DNA of 64,000 bases from Chara braunii. Its lineage: Eukaryota > Streptophyta > Charophyceae > Charales > Characeae. The DNA is taken from assembly GCA_003427395.1 (NCBI GenBank), contig BFEA01000613.1, positions 329,314 through 393,313 on the forward strand, written 5' to 3'. The translations under genes and the position numbers were made by a program. The notes beneath the pieces were generated by a model. That model was not told where the DNA came from. It saw nothing but the letters and a program-made list of their open reading frames with translations, and did not search any database. Positions 24,664-36,865 of the stretch are shown here, piece after piece (position 1 is the first letter of the stretch; each line of letters opens with the position of its first letter).

Positions 24664-27570
24664 CCCCACTCTGTCACTCCTTTCGCCTTGCCCCCTCTCT
24701 CCATCCCCCTCACTTGGCATATGATTAACCCCTTCTCCCCTCACTTGGAAACATTGTCAGGGTACGGACGGTAAACGAAATCTGACTTCACTTGGTGGAA
24801 AAAGAGGGCAAGGGGAGGATAGTCGGTCCCTTGTGCCACCAAGGAGGCAAAAGAGAGAGGACATTTGAAAAAGTAGGAGAAAGGCGGGATCCGAAAGGAA
24901 GCATAGGTTGAGAGAGAGGTAAGTTTGACTCAACCATTTCCCCGACTGCATGACTATGAGAAGAGAATGGGTTGATTGAGCAACAAGAAGGGAACAAAGC
25001 ACAGCCAAAGAGCATAGAAAGAATAAGCATGTGGGAAGGTTTATGTGTTCAAACCCCAACGGGCGACATTGTATGGATCTCCTTGCTTGTGTGAGATTGT
25101 GCAGGTGAGTAATGGCTAGAAATGCCTTGAGCGGGATAAGAGCGAGAGGAACCGGGCATCAAGAGGGAAAGGGAAGAGGGACAAAAAAAAGGGCTATGGG
25201 ACCCTTGACATAGAGCCAATTCATGAAAATGACTTTTGCACTTGAGACTTGGAAGTGTGATTGAGAGTGCAATCGTACCAAGGAAAATGTGATGTTGTGT
25301 GTGCATGCATATGAGGACCCCGAAAAGACTAAGGGACCTACTTCAATAAGGTGGGAAGCAAATTGTGAGATCCGATGGATGCGTAGAGGCGAGGGGGAGG
25401 ACGGCCCCGCTGCACCCCGATGACGCCATATAGCCAAAATGCTTAGGGAAATGGTGGGTGGCCTAAGGATGACGCTTAGCCTACGCACAAGGGAAGAGAA
25501 ACGCTCAAAGAACTTCTGGACTGCCTGCGTATTGAAAGGAGCAATTGCTTGAGAACACAATAAAGAATAAAAAAAAAAATCATCGTTGCGGAAACGACCA
25601 GCGAGACTACCACCCGGCGTGAGACCTGAGCTACATCCCCAATGTCAAAGCTCTCTCGCGCGATGACCCACCCCCATCCATCTCAAAGCACTAGGTGGGG
25701 GTGACCTTGGGACGAATGGCCCGCACCCTGAGCATGAGTGTGGGCGGGCTGTCCCAACTGAGACCCGCAGTGGGGTCGACTAAGGCTCGGAAGTCTACTA
25801 GGGTTTGGCCCTACAAAAATGGTGGAGGTGCCGGGTAGTGGGGTTAAATTGACCCTTGCGATTCCGATAGGGGCGCCCGACGCATTGACGTGTACACAAC
25901 CTAAGAATAGGAAAATGGACTTGTGTTTGCACTTTCCCTTGTGAGAAATCAGATTTGAGGGTGACTAGGCGCATTGCATGGCCAGGCCTGGAGGTATAAC
26001 ATGTATGCTATGCACTTGATCAACCGTTCCTTTGAGGAATGACTCTAGCCCTCCTTCGTCTGGTGCTGGTGTTCGCCAGTCCGGGGAAGCCTTGGGCAAG
26101 TCGCAGGTCGACCCTTCCTCTTCGTATGAAAGAAGGACTCCGGTCACCTGGCGGGCGGTTGGTGCTTGGCTTAGGCCAGGTTCCAATGAAAATCCCATGG
26201 CGGAGTGATTCGACCGAATGGGTGTTTTCCCCTTCTTCTTTTGAGTCCAACGGGCTCATGCACTTTGCACCTTTTTAATGATTGAAGGAACCAATATGAA
26301 CACAACGGGTCATCAAGAAAGAACAATCCTACCCTATGAAAGGATAGACAAGTGAAGAGAAGGGAATGAAGGGAGTTGCTAAACTCCAAGGAAAACTAGC
26401 TCACCCTTGAAGATTTTCACGAGAATGAACCAACCACTATGCATGAAACTAGGGGGAGTGACACTCATTGTCCTGAGAGAAAATCTTTGAGTTATGGGTA
26501 GGAAGCGCTGGGTGCACCAAGGGAAAGACACTTGTACTATGTGTGTCCCACTTGGGACTTGTGATTGCATGATTGGGATTTCGAGCATCCTGCCATTTGG
26601 AAGGAAAGGATTGGTTTGCGCCGGCCGGTGCGGGATGCGAGCTGGTCGTCCTCTTTGAAGTTTACCGGGTTCCGTGTGTGGGGGTCGGGCCACCGGACTG
26701 TCAGGCAAGGGTTGGTCCCGTTGGCTGACTAGTAGCATTCTCACCAGAGCGGTCCGAGCATGGCTCAATGATCTTGCCCAGGTGGGATGTGAAACCTCTT
26801 CAGGCGGGGCGGCTGCTTGGCGTCAGACGACAGGGGGACCACTGCATATGGGGCAAGGAAGGAGCTTCGGAGGCGATTGAGAGCTTCTCGTAGCATAGTT
26901 TGGGAAAAATTGTTCCTTATTGGACCGATGGAAGTGAATGCCTGGACGGCTGGCTCCAATGGCCCTACCAAGATGTGCGGGGTGATTCCCGAGATTAACG
27001 GTGGGTACACGAGCGACGAGTCGGGATGGGGTATTTTGGGTAAGGAGGAAATGGCGAATGCCTTGATGAGACCTGGGTACCGCGCTTGCGACGGTTGAGC
27101 TGTGCTTGAGGTATGAGATAAAACCCTACCGATAGTACCAGCGGAGAGACCATATTGGGATGGCCGGTGAGGAGATGACCGACCCGTATGTGAGGTTGCC
27201 TGATTTTCTTTTATGTGTTCCCCCTCTGTAAAAATTGATTGAGCTTGGATTGTTGGACGAACACTCTTCTAAGTCTGTTCCCCCTCTTATTTGAGTCCGT
27301 AAGAGTGAGAGATGATCGGAAGGAAGGAGGATAAAGGTCAATTGGAATGGAACCAAGAAAGAATGTGGGCAAATGGATGACCGGACGAGGGAATTATGGG
27401 AAGGAGGTACTTAGGAATGGGGAGGTAAAATAGGGAGACCTTGATGAGGGGTCTGAAATAATTCTCATCTAGGACAAGGGTTGACCTGACCAAAAGGATC
27501 GGTTGGTGTTTTTTTATGAAAACAGGGGTCGGGTGCTGAAAACAAGATGGCGCGATCGTTGCCTTCCCCG
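24660..27570. other. Gene-free stretch before ORFX-A
   Basis: About 2.9 kb with only short, unconvincing reading frames. The longest plus-strand frame near ORFX-A (26817-27098) shows no recognisable domain. No RNA gene or tandem repeat was found. Confidence 0.4.
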
Positions 27571-28220
27571 ATCTATACCAGCGGCCCAGAAATGCCAGTA
27601 GATGTAAAGGATGGGGTATCGGTCGTCCTCCCGGAAAATTGAACGTGGACGGACCTCGAACCAGCGTATCAAATGGTAATGCTGAAAGGAGAGGATGCTT
27701 TCCTTTCGATAGAAACAATATGGACTAATGTCAGCTTGACGAGGTTGTCACCAAGTTTAATGGATTTGGAATTCCGAGGGACAGTGGAAGCCCGGGGGTG
27801 GGTCTAATTGTCGCAAGATGGGGAGAAAGCTATGATCATAGAGTTGGCACTCGGGAATACGCCGGGCGAGTTGTTTAGGAAAGCAGAAGCAGAGGTTGTG
27901 TGAGCTGCATGCCAACGGAGGGAAATGGAAATGGAAAGAGTAGACGTACGGGTGAAACTTGGGGATAGAGGAAGCATGAGGCGACCCGTAAGAACCATGC
28001 GATGTGTACTGCCTCCATTCCTAGTGGATGTGGTCTTCGGAACCCGGAGCAGGCTAGTGCGAATATGCCAGTCCATGACGAACCTCGGGCTACACCAGTG
28101 CGTTAGGCAGGATTTTTTTCGGTTATCAGTAGAGATGGGGCCGTTCGAGGGGAACTGGGCGGAAGAGCTGGCCGAGATACTAAACTGCCTTAGCATAGAT
28201 AATATCTTTGTTCGTAGCGC
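27571..28220 (+). pseudogene. ORFX copy A, 5' part (split by LTR element)
   Basis: An unrecognised protein related to copies B, C and D at 50.8-53.5 kb. Visible blocks in family order: VSVVLP near the N-terminus; GEDAFLSIETIW; a GT.. block; IIELALGNTPGELF; LPPFLVDVVFG; and PFEGNWAEELAEIL near 28140-28190. The frame contains stops (after VVLPEN, after RGWV and near 27905), so this copy is decayed. It runs into the left LTR at 28221. Its last motif is found beyond the right LTR at 50565-50642, in the same frame once the insertion and one duplicated target are removed. Function unknown. Confidence 0.7.
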
Positions 28221-29670
28221 TGTCGACGCGAATACCCTTACAAGGGCATCCGCCTTGGTTTTTGCAAGTGGCAGAAAGGCTCGGTTAACCTGAATTTTGA
28301 GTGTCTGCGCGGAAAAATGCGAGGTTCGTCCGCACGCGGGCAAGGGTCTGCCTTGTTCCGATAGGGACGTGGGCGCGCAATTTAAGGCGCGCGTGTGATT
28401 TTTTTAATTGATTGAGCCGCCAGTGTGGCCAACTGACTAGGACCGTGTCTCGAGTTTGGTTAGGGCATGAAAGCTTGTCATTTGGCCAGGCGCGCGCGAC
28501 CGATGGTAGGGCTGGCGCGCCGGTAGGCGCATGGGCCGGCCACGGTGCAGAGTGGTAGATCGGCGCGGATACTTAGGAGCTGTGGGTACAAATGTGGGCC
28601 GAAAAGGGGTGACCGGGCGGTATCCTGGCAGGAACGCCGCGCGACACCGCCTTATATGGGAAGTCGCGCCTGCAAGTCGCAAGCTTGGGCATAATCCTAT
28701 AAGTTACGGTGCTGGACTTGCGTAGAGGAGATTCGGGGATCGAGGTCGGCAGGCGGCAACGCGGAGCAAAGGAGCAGCGAAGGGATGAGGGGTTGAGGGT
28801 CCCGTGGGACTATCCCCCTTACTTTTGTTAGGGGAGTTCGCTCATAACAGGCGTGTGGGGCCGGCTGAGAGGTGAAGTGCTGTGCATCCCAACGAGCGGG
28901 CCTAGTGGCGAGGGTGTGGGGCCGGCCGCAGAGTTAGAAGATCCGCCTGTTGACTGGTGGGACGTTCCTCCTAACAGACTCTGTAGACCGGGGCCAACTG
29001 CAGTAGTGCAAGCGCATTCCTGGCCTGCGTGGTGTGCGTATGGGCAGGCTGGGTGCCTGAGCCGTGCCAGGATGCTGAGTGTCGACAATATGACCATCTG
29101 TGATCCAACCCCTGACTGCTGAGGCTGGTGCTATACCCAGCAAGTGTCACGACGAGCCATGCTTGACTGCACCACGTAAGGCTGGGTGCTGCTGCAGTTA
29201 TTGGCAACGGCGGTAGTGCTTGCCATTGTTGGTCGGCTCAGATTGTTGCATATCCACTGCTGGGCTAGAAAGAAGAGGTAAGGCTCGGGGAGGTGGTCAG
29301 GATTGGACGAATAGAGGGTGGTGTTGTGAGCTGAAGGTCGCCGCAAAGTCACCTTGGCAGTTTGACCCTGTTAACCAAGCTGTCACTTGGCCGCCATTGC
29401 GGGCCCCTCAGGCGTACGAGGAGTTGAAGGCCCTCTCAAGCGAGTCTGAGTGTTTTCTTCCTGAGTCTGAGAGTCTTACTCCTTCACATCCTACCCTTCT
29501 TACTCTAAGTCTGGTCCTTTGACACTGAGAGGAAGGCGGCAGGCGGGTGTGTGGCCCATAAACCGTGCCAAGGCCTTGTGGGAGGTTGCCCCACCGATTG
29601 CGGGAGCTCTGTCGGGACTCAGGCGGAGTCCTGGAGGCAGGGAACTGAGTGGTAATCCCTTGACTCCCTC

Positions 29671-29676
29671 TATAAA
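29671..29676 (+). promoter_or_regulatory. Probable LTR TATA box
   Basis: TATAAA in the context CCCTCTATAAACCCAGC, conserved in the right LTR at 46206-46211. A start site about 30 bp downstream would place both hairpin arrays in the transcribed leader. Start site not demonstrated. Confidence 0.5.
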
Positions 29677-29924
29677 CCCAGCTACATCCCCTACTTGTAC
29701 ATCTCTCTACGTTTGACTGAGGGTATTGTCTGGATCCTGTACTTTGGTTTTGGTTTGACTGTCAGGACTTAAGTTAGACTGAAGTAAAGAAGCGTGTGTG
29801 CAATCTCAGTCTCAGTTTTTGCTGATTGCCTGAAAGCAGATTGTGAACGAAGTGGGTTGCATCTGGGGGGAGGCTGGGAGGAAGGCAGTTTGTGTGCAGT
29901 CTAACTGGGTCATTAAGGCAAGGA

Positions 29925-30872
29925 GGTCCTCTTAAGTTTGGGGAAGCCTAGCGCTTTGTTTATTTTTGGTTTGCAAGGAGCCTCAGACCGCTCTATAAGT
30001 TTAGGTAGCCTGAAGCTCTGGAAGTTGGGATGTCGCCATAAGTTTGGGGAGACCTGGTGCTGTGAATTGTTTGGAGGGTCAGGACGCTCTATAAGTTTAG
30101 GTGTCCTGACTGCTCTGACTTGTGAGGGTTTGATTGTGGGTGGCTTTCAGGAACCCAAGGCGCTCTATAAGTTTAGGTACCTTGGGTTGCCTTGTTTTAT
30201 TTGGGGCTCTCTCAGTTTCTTTCGTTCTGAACAAGGAGCTCTGAACCGCTCTATAAGTTTAGGTGGTTCAACCCTTCTCTTGTTTTGTTCTAAGGGAGTT
30301 ATTCTGGCAAGGGACAGACCGCTCTATAAGTTTAGGTAGCCTATCCCACTGCCTCGCACAGATTGGGTCAGAGAGAAACGAACCTGGCTGAGGATCAGAC
30401 CGCTCTATAAGTTTAGGTAGTCTGACTCAATGCCTCGTACATGTTGGAACCTAATGGATCTAACTTGGCTATATTGTATTACTATGCTATTACGAACAGA
30501 CTGGTCAGGCGGCTCTATAAGTTTCGGTAGCCTGACTATAGCGTAGCACAACTCAAGAGATTATAACTAAGAGATATAACTGGAGGTAAACTTGGGCGGG
30601 TTGAGCAATGTTATAAGTTGAGCGGCTCAGCCTTATGTCCCTTTGAAGACTAAGCTCAGAGAGGTATATACAAATTGGCTATTTAAACAGTCAGGGCGGC
30701 TAGAGCGGCCTACCCATACGCCCAAAGAAGAGAGAAGTAGTCGTGCTCTCTGTTTGTGTATACCTGGCCGAGTTAGAACGCTCTATAAGTTTAGGTATTC
30801 TGACTTTAGGCCTGGCTAAGGTGGGTGCGCTCTGTAAGTTCAGGTGCCCTGACCTATGCCTTATGTAAGTTG
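29925..30872 (+). repeat. Hairpin array I, left LTR
   Basis: About ten dispersed hairpins share the loop core GCTCTATAAGTTTAGGT, but their stems differ. Perfect stems: GTCAGGAC/GTCCTGAC (30078-30110), AACCCAAGG/CCTTGGGTT (30152-30188), TGAACC/GGTTCA (30242-30270), TCAGAC/GTCTGA (30395-30425), GTCAGGC/GCCTGAC (30504-30536). GTTAGAA/TTCTGAC (30772-30804) has one wobble. Weaker or variant copies are near 29925, 29983-30013, 30031, 30313, 30600 and 30825. Constant loop with compensating stems suggests selection on structure. Confidence 0.85.
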
Positions 30873-31150
30873 GGTATAAGGGGATGACCCACTGAAAGGT
30901 CGTGAATTATTGTTTGCTCAGATTGGCTTGGGGATGGTGAGAGTACTTACCTTTGTGGTCTAGCCTGCCTGTGGCTGAGTGAGGTTACTACTTGGTCTGG
31001 GTTTCAGGTTGACATGTAGTTGCTTTAGAGGCTCGTCACGTGCTAGAGCGATAGGAGTTAGGTCAATTGCTGCATTTTCCGAGCTGACTTTATTTTACTT
31101 CGATCAATTTTTGCATTTTCTGAGATCTTTTGTTTTACTCGGCTTTGTAT

Positions 31151-31700
31151 AAATCTTGGCAAGCTACTTTCTCTACGGGAAGCATTGCCGAAATTTCTAC
31201 AAATCTAAGGAGTTAGTCAACTTTTGACTTGTCAAAGTTCAACTTATCTATTCTTTATATCTGACTTAGTAAAAATTTGAAAAGTCTCATTTTCTAAAGG
31301 GAATGCGGCCTAAATTTTTGCTAATTTAGGGAGTTCGACAAAATTGGACTTTGAGAAGTCAGAGTTATCTTCAGATTCTGAACTTAGCCTTGTATAAATT
31401 TTGGAATAACACTTTTCTAAAGGGAGTGATGCCAAAATTTCTGCAAAACTAAGGAATTAGTTAAATCTTGTCTAAGTTGAACTCAAGTTGCCTTGTGAGT
31501 TCATATCTGATCTAGTATAAATCTGGGAAGTCTCCCTTTCTAAAGGGAGTGCTTTCCAGATTTCTATTGATTCAGAGAGCTAGACAAAATTTGACTTTCT
31601 TGAGTTGGAGCTTATTCTGCTTTCATATTCGGGTTGATATAAACTCTGAAAAGACACTTTTCCTGCGGAAAGCGCTGCCAAAATCTCCTTGATTTAAAGG
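31151..31700 (+). repeat. Hairpin array II, left LTR
   Basis: Five units at ~115-125 bp spacing. Each has an outer stem around TTTCTAAAGGGA-like sequence: AAATCTTGGC/GCCGAAATTT (31151-31196), AAAAATTTG/TAAATTTTT (31271-31319), AAATTTTGG/CCAAAATTT (31396-31440), AAATCTGG/CCAGATTT (31519-31563). The fourth also has a perfect inner stem CTCCCTT/AAGGGAG (31532-31549). The fifth unit (31639 on) is weaker. After each comes a GGAGTTAG-like spacer. Confidence 0.75.
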
Positions 31701-33942
31701 AGTTAAATTATATTTTAGACTTAGACTTAGTTGGCAGATAACTTGGGGAGAGAATGTGCTATGGAGGTTCATTCCCCATGTGCTGATGATTTACCTTGGG
31801 CATCTGACCTATGTTGTGTTACATGGCCTTTGGGGTGTCTGATTCAAAGTTCAGGACTAGATTCAGCTTGATCCTTGAAGGATCGTCTTCTGTTATCACT
31901 GATAACTGGTCGGTTGCCGATTCGTCGGTCTTCGACTCAATTTCAACTCATTCCCCATACTCAACCTAAAAGGCTTTAGCCCTGGTGGTTTTTACTGTTT
32001 GTTAAGGGTTTCACCCGGACTTCTATTGAATGACCCTTTAACAAAGGTACAGAGTATTTAATTGAGGTTGGTAGGACTGACCGTCGAGACTTGCATGGCT
32101 AAAGCGAAGGGGTATGAGCATAGAGAATGGTTGGGGTTGACTCCGTGTAGTGAGCGTTTTGTCGCTTGATTCTTGGTGTGATTGCAGGTATGTCCTGTGG
32201 CTCGGATTTGGATTTGGGTTGCCTGCGATCTCATATACATATACGTAGTTGTGAGGAGTCGTACTGTGTCTGTGAGAAGTGATCGTCATAACTCTATCCC
32301 CCCTCCTGTGTGTGTGCGTGGATATACGTATGATGAGTGTTCGGGAGGCCTAGAAGGCCAGGTTAACAACCGCGTGAGAGTTGGGATTGAGGGACAGGGA
32401 AGACCCCCCCCTTTGGCCTATTTTGCGTCTTGGGGCTTTCTTAGTCGGACGTTGGTCCTGGGCCGGGATTCGAGGTCCTTGTCCAGGACATCCCAAGCCC
32501 TTGGCCCTGAAGAGGAGGAGCCTCCCCTTCCATAAAGCCTATTTACTTTGGCCGGCGTGACACTTCACCTGAAAGGCGGGGATGTTACGAGGGCCGAACG
32601 GCGTGTCCTTCAGTCGTTTAATATCGTGAGGGGTAACCCCTCGCGATGAGTTTCTTCAGCCATTCAATATCGCGAGGCCGAAGCCGCGGTTACCACATAT
32701 GATTGGCATCAGTGGTTAGCATAAGGTTGGCCTGCGGCTGCGCAATGTTATATCAGGGCCTGCGCACGACGCCTCGCCGCCCCGACGTTTAAAAGTTATG
32801 GGACTGCCGGGCTTGCGCGTAGGCGCAGCGCTTGGGATTATTGTAGGCCGCCGGCACTGCCCACAGAGGGGAAGCGTGTCCCAAGGCCATGAGTTTTGTT
32901 TTAGAGGCCAGGAGACCGTTAACCTGTCCCCTCTTCTTGGGTTCGTGCGCGTCTTGTTGCTTCTTAGAGATTTTTATGGTTGGACGTTGTAGTCCGTGGC
33001 AGCCGTCAAAGTCAAACCCTTGACTTTCGCACAGGCCCCAGGGAGGACTCACCCCTAGGGCCACGAGAGACGAGTACCACCATAGGCATAGGCCTGTGTA
33101 CCACCTACTCTGTATAAGGGTGCAGAAGAGGGTGTGTGGTCTTCAACCGCGCATGGCGGTTGTCCAGCGTCGAGAGATTAACCCTCAAGGCGTGTGTCAG
33201 CCGACACTTGAGTGTCGAACGCGATCCTCGAGACTAACGAGGACCGCACGAGTATGGGTACCATGTGGTACGCCATCGTTGCGACCACTTGCGTGCACTT
33301 GCATCGTGAGTCGATATGAGTTAGCCTTGCGTCCGCGCGATTTTTATACTAAGTCTCGCGAGCGATTCCTATCCGATTTTCGCGTCGGAAAGTTGTGGGT
33401 TGGCTATCGAGGGGCTAGGAGCGTTGTCGCGTTGTTTGTGCTGTGTCGTGTTATACTCGCGTGTGTGTGTGTTTTATTTTTGTCTCGTAAAGTGGTGTGC
33501 GCGTGGTGTGTGGGATGCATCCTAGTCGACCGACGTCGAGCCACGCTTGGGACTTCAGCCCCCCAAGAAGTCGGTTCGCGTGCGGGTCCGGTAGGCGTAT
33601 TACCGCGCGTACCCCCTATGCTACAGCGAACGAGAAACTCCCTCGGCTGGTCCACCTCTGCGATTGCAACCGAGTAGCTTTCGTATTGTGGACTGGTAGC
33701 TCGGCGGGGATACGCCCACCAAAGGGAGGTGATAACTCCCGTAAGGTGGAGGTAAGTTGTGCCTCGCATAGGCTCTATCCTGTCGTAGGGGCTCGCGAAA
33801 GGTATGGCTGGCGCACACGGCCGGAGCGGCCTAAGGAAGCTCCATCTGCGTGTTCGTGACGAGGTTGGTCCAACTCCTGCGTGACGCGGCCGAGAGGGTC
33901 CCGCACTGCCAAGCGCGGTGCCGGACTAACGCGCGCGACAGG

Positions 33943-33960
33943 TGGCGCCGTTGCCGGGGA
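33943..33960 (+). promoter_or_regulatory. Primer-binding site for tRNA-Asp
   Basis: TGGCGCCGTTGCCGGGGA is the exact complement of the last 18 nt of plant tRNA-Asp including CCA. It starts two bases after the left LTR. It would prime minus-strand cDNA synthesis. Confidence 0.95.
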
Positions 33961-34261
33961 TAACGGAAGCCTACCGTTGTCCCTGGTAGAACGACATCCG
34001 GGTACGAGAGTGAGGGAAAACTTGGCATATGAGTGAGTAAAAGAGGGAGTATGAGATGTATGTAAGGTGATCTATATGACTATGGGTTGGAGGCTTGGTT
34101 GATAGTTTGAATGGAGTAACTGTGTGAGGAAGTCCTATGGTGAGGGTAAGTGTTATCTAGGTGAGCCCAAGGGAAGTAGGAGAAGGAATGCCTACCAGGT
34201 CTAGAATGTTGGGTGTCTAAGGTGGCCAACCCGATAGGGTCATGAAAGGTTGAGTTGCTGA

Positions 34262-36865
34262 GTGAGGTCCTCTGTCCCATCGTCTCTTATAACAGGAAGA
34301 TTGAAGTCGAAGGTGGTTGGCCAAGATGCCAGAAGGGAGGCGGACGGTGGGAGGAAGCTCGTGACTCTCGATGACCTCATCGATGCCCTGGACAAGTGCG
34401 AAAGGGCGCCAAGCAATGTCCCAAAGGTCGAGACTTTTCACTTCAAGGGGGACAAGGTATCCGACTCGTTGGATCTGATAGAACAGGCACTGGTAGGACT
34501 GTCAGATGAGGTCAATCTCCAGCGGGTCCTGAGGTACGTCCTGCACCGCCACCATCGGGAAGTGACTAAGGTTGTGGATGCCGCCGGTGGCAGTTGGACA
34601 AAGTTTGGGGATCTAATGCGAAGGAAGTACAGGTTGGGGGACGACCTGTTGACCATGGCTGACTTGGAGGCCATGAACAAGGAATATTTCTTTACCATTG
34701 AGGCGTTCGTGCACGAGTTTAAGAAAAGGGCGAGAAAAGTGCACGGGATTTCTGAGGAGGCGCAATGCGCCACATTTCTGGGACTGCTTACGGGCTCGGA
34801 GGCCACCGAGCTAACCAAGTATGGAGAAGGGAGCGAGAGGCTCACCTGGGCAACCATTGATAAGGGAGTGGAAGAAGGGAGTCTAGACCAGGTGGAGCAG
34901 CACCAAATGAGGCTGCAAAGGCGCAAGAGGAAGGAGAGGGATGCTACCGCATCCGGGACCCCAGGTGTGAAAAGGATCGTTACGGATGTGTTGGCAGCAC
35001 TGGGGTATGACAATGAAGCGGAGATACAGAAAAGAGGGGTGCCAGTGGCCCAAGGCCGGACGTCAGGGGCAATAGAGGAGGAGGTTGGGCAAAAAGACTA
35101 CAGCGGAGGGGAGACAGGCTCCCAGGTCCTGACTATGGCCCAGGGGAAGCAGCGTAATTTGCTGCAGGGAGGGCAGGGGTCAGGGAAGGGGCAGGCCCCT
35201 CAAGCCATTGCCGCACTGTCGCCTGTCGCCGCAGCCGCGCCAGCGTCAGCAGGACCATCGCACATGGGGCCGCCACTAACTTGCGGGCACTGGGTGCCGC
35301 ACTGTCAGTCCGCGCCCTGACCCAGTTGCAACCACTGTGTCTCGTGTGGAGGGAGTCAGGCCCACGCGGGGCACATGGTCCCCTATTCAGGCCCGTCAGT
35401 AAGGATGGGCCCCCCGAGCTACCCGGCGACTCAAAGCCAGCCCGTGGCTCAACCGCCGCCCTCCCAGCAGGCCTCGCAAGCTAGTGTGGCCGGGGGAGGG
35501 GGCCAAGGACAAAGCGGGCAGGGCAATGGGGGCCGGGGCCAAGGGGGTAGAGGAGGGGGTGGCCGGGGGCGAGGAGGAAATGGTGGAGGCCGTGGAGGAG
35601 GCTGGAATGGTCAAGGGGGCTAGAACCAAGGTGGCCAAGGCGGCCAAGGAGGGGGCCAAGGGTATGGGAGGCCCCGCTTCGATTGGCGAAATGCAACGTG
35701 TTGGCATTGTGGCGAGATGGGCCACACTATACGGTTCTGCCAACAGCGGCGAAACGATGAGTTGGCGGGGTTGATCTCCTCATGCATGGACGGAGATATA
35801 TTCGATAGGTGGGGGACGCATATTGACCCCAGGACTCCGGGAGGGATTAGGGAAGAGGCCCTTAAGAGAGCAGCGGCAGGACCACCAGCAGCTCCAGCAA
35901 TGTTTAGAATATGGCAGGAGAGGGAGGACTCGGGTGTGAGGATCGAGGAGATTGTGGACGAGAACGAGAAAGTGACTCAACAACTAAAGGCAGGGACCAT
36001 AAAGGAGGAGCCCATAATTGTTGAGTCCGACGACGAGGAGGAGGAGGTAAGAGAGTCGGCCCTGACCATCCTAGAAAAGATGGAGGACCTGCTTGCAAAA
36101 GTGGGCTGGTACCAGGACCAGTTAAGAGTAATGTGCGAAGAAGCCCGGGAGTGGGAACTGAACCTTCCTAAGGTAATGCTCTATGGGTCCGGCCCGGAGT
36201 CATCGTCAGGGCCACAAGGATGTCCAAGTGTAGCAACAGTTGGGGCAGGCCCTAAGTCAGGGATGACCTTTAGACCCCCCACGTCGCATGGAAGGGTGCC
36301 CCAGGCCACGCAGACTAGGGGCCAAAGCAAGGCTACCGCCAGTCAAGGACCCAGCCAGGCACCCACTCGGGCGCCCCCTCGAAAGGACCCTGAGCCCGAG
36401 CGAAGGAAAGAAGTGGTAGAGGTTCAAGAAGAGGAAGATGAGGGCGATGACGAGGAGGACGAGAGGCTCCGGCAGGAGGAGGACCGGAGAGCGGAACAGA
36501 GGGCCAAGAAGAGAGGGGCTCAGGGAGGGGCGGAGCCAAGCTTGCACGATGGCGTACCGAAGAGGAAAAAGTATGCAGTCTGGCTAGAGGAAGGCTTTGA
36601 CGTGGAGCGAATGGTGGACAAGCTCCTGGAGGGCCATAACGATTTGATGAATTTAAAGGACATTTTGGCGTCGGCACCAAGGCTCCGTGGCGAGCTAAAA
36701 GGGCGGCTCTCGCGAAGGTTAGTGCCCAACGTCCACCTGAGCTCAATTCTGCCCAGGGAGATAGAGTGGACGGAGGCGGGCACCAGAATGGATTGGAAGT
36801 GTGTGGCGTGTGGGTTGGTGGACTTGAAGGTGAGGGACCAGCCGAGCACACGGGCGCGGAGATGA
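34262..36865 (+). pseudogene. gag: gag (capsid/nucleocapsid) with C-terminal extension
   Basis: One frame of 868 codons interrupted by TGA at 35318-35320 and TAG at 35621-35623. A capsid-like region (about residues 50-200) has VETFHFKGDKVSDSLDLIEQ and YFFTIEAFVHEFKKRAR. A Gly/Arg-rich stretch (35490-35680) precedes a CCHC knuckle, CWHCGEMGHTIRFC, at 35699-35740. An acidic, charged region follows, then a conserved block before the protease (residues such as LKDILASAPRLRGELK). The start is the first in-frame ATG after the leader. It would form particles and bind element RNA. Both stops are explained by C-to-T changes (CGA or CAG). Confidence 0.85.

Larger units (their letters stand above)
28221..33940 (+). 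repeat. Left (5') LTR, 5720 bp
   Basis: Begins TGTCGACGCGAATACCC and ends GCGCGCGACA. It matches 42955-50559 along its length except for a 1.8-kb block present only on the right (after 28844, where 26 unrelated bases stand instead) and a deletion of roughly 84 bp near 31713. It contains a TATA box at 29671 and two hairpin arrays. Short ORFs shared by both LTRs (such as 32182-32535 and 33497-33859) lack any recognisable domain and are not called. Confidence 0.9.

Noticed and set aside
24293-24744. Ser/Leu and Arg/Glu repeat reading frames
   Set aside because: Produced by the (CT)n microsatellite.
32182-32535. ORF of ~117-120 aa conserved in both LTRs (also 48793-49155)
   Set aside because: LTR copies are nearly identical anyway, so conservation says nothing; no domain recognised.
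28873-33940. LTR limits taken as 28873-33940 and 45408-50559
   Set aside because: These inner limits give no target duplication. Adding 28221-28844 and 42955-43581 gives TGTCG...CGACA ends, flanking GCGC and a restored ORFX frame.
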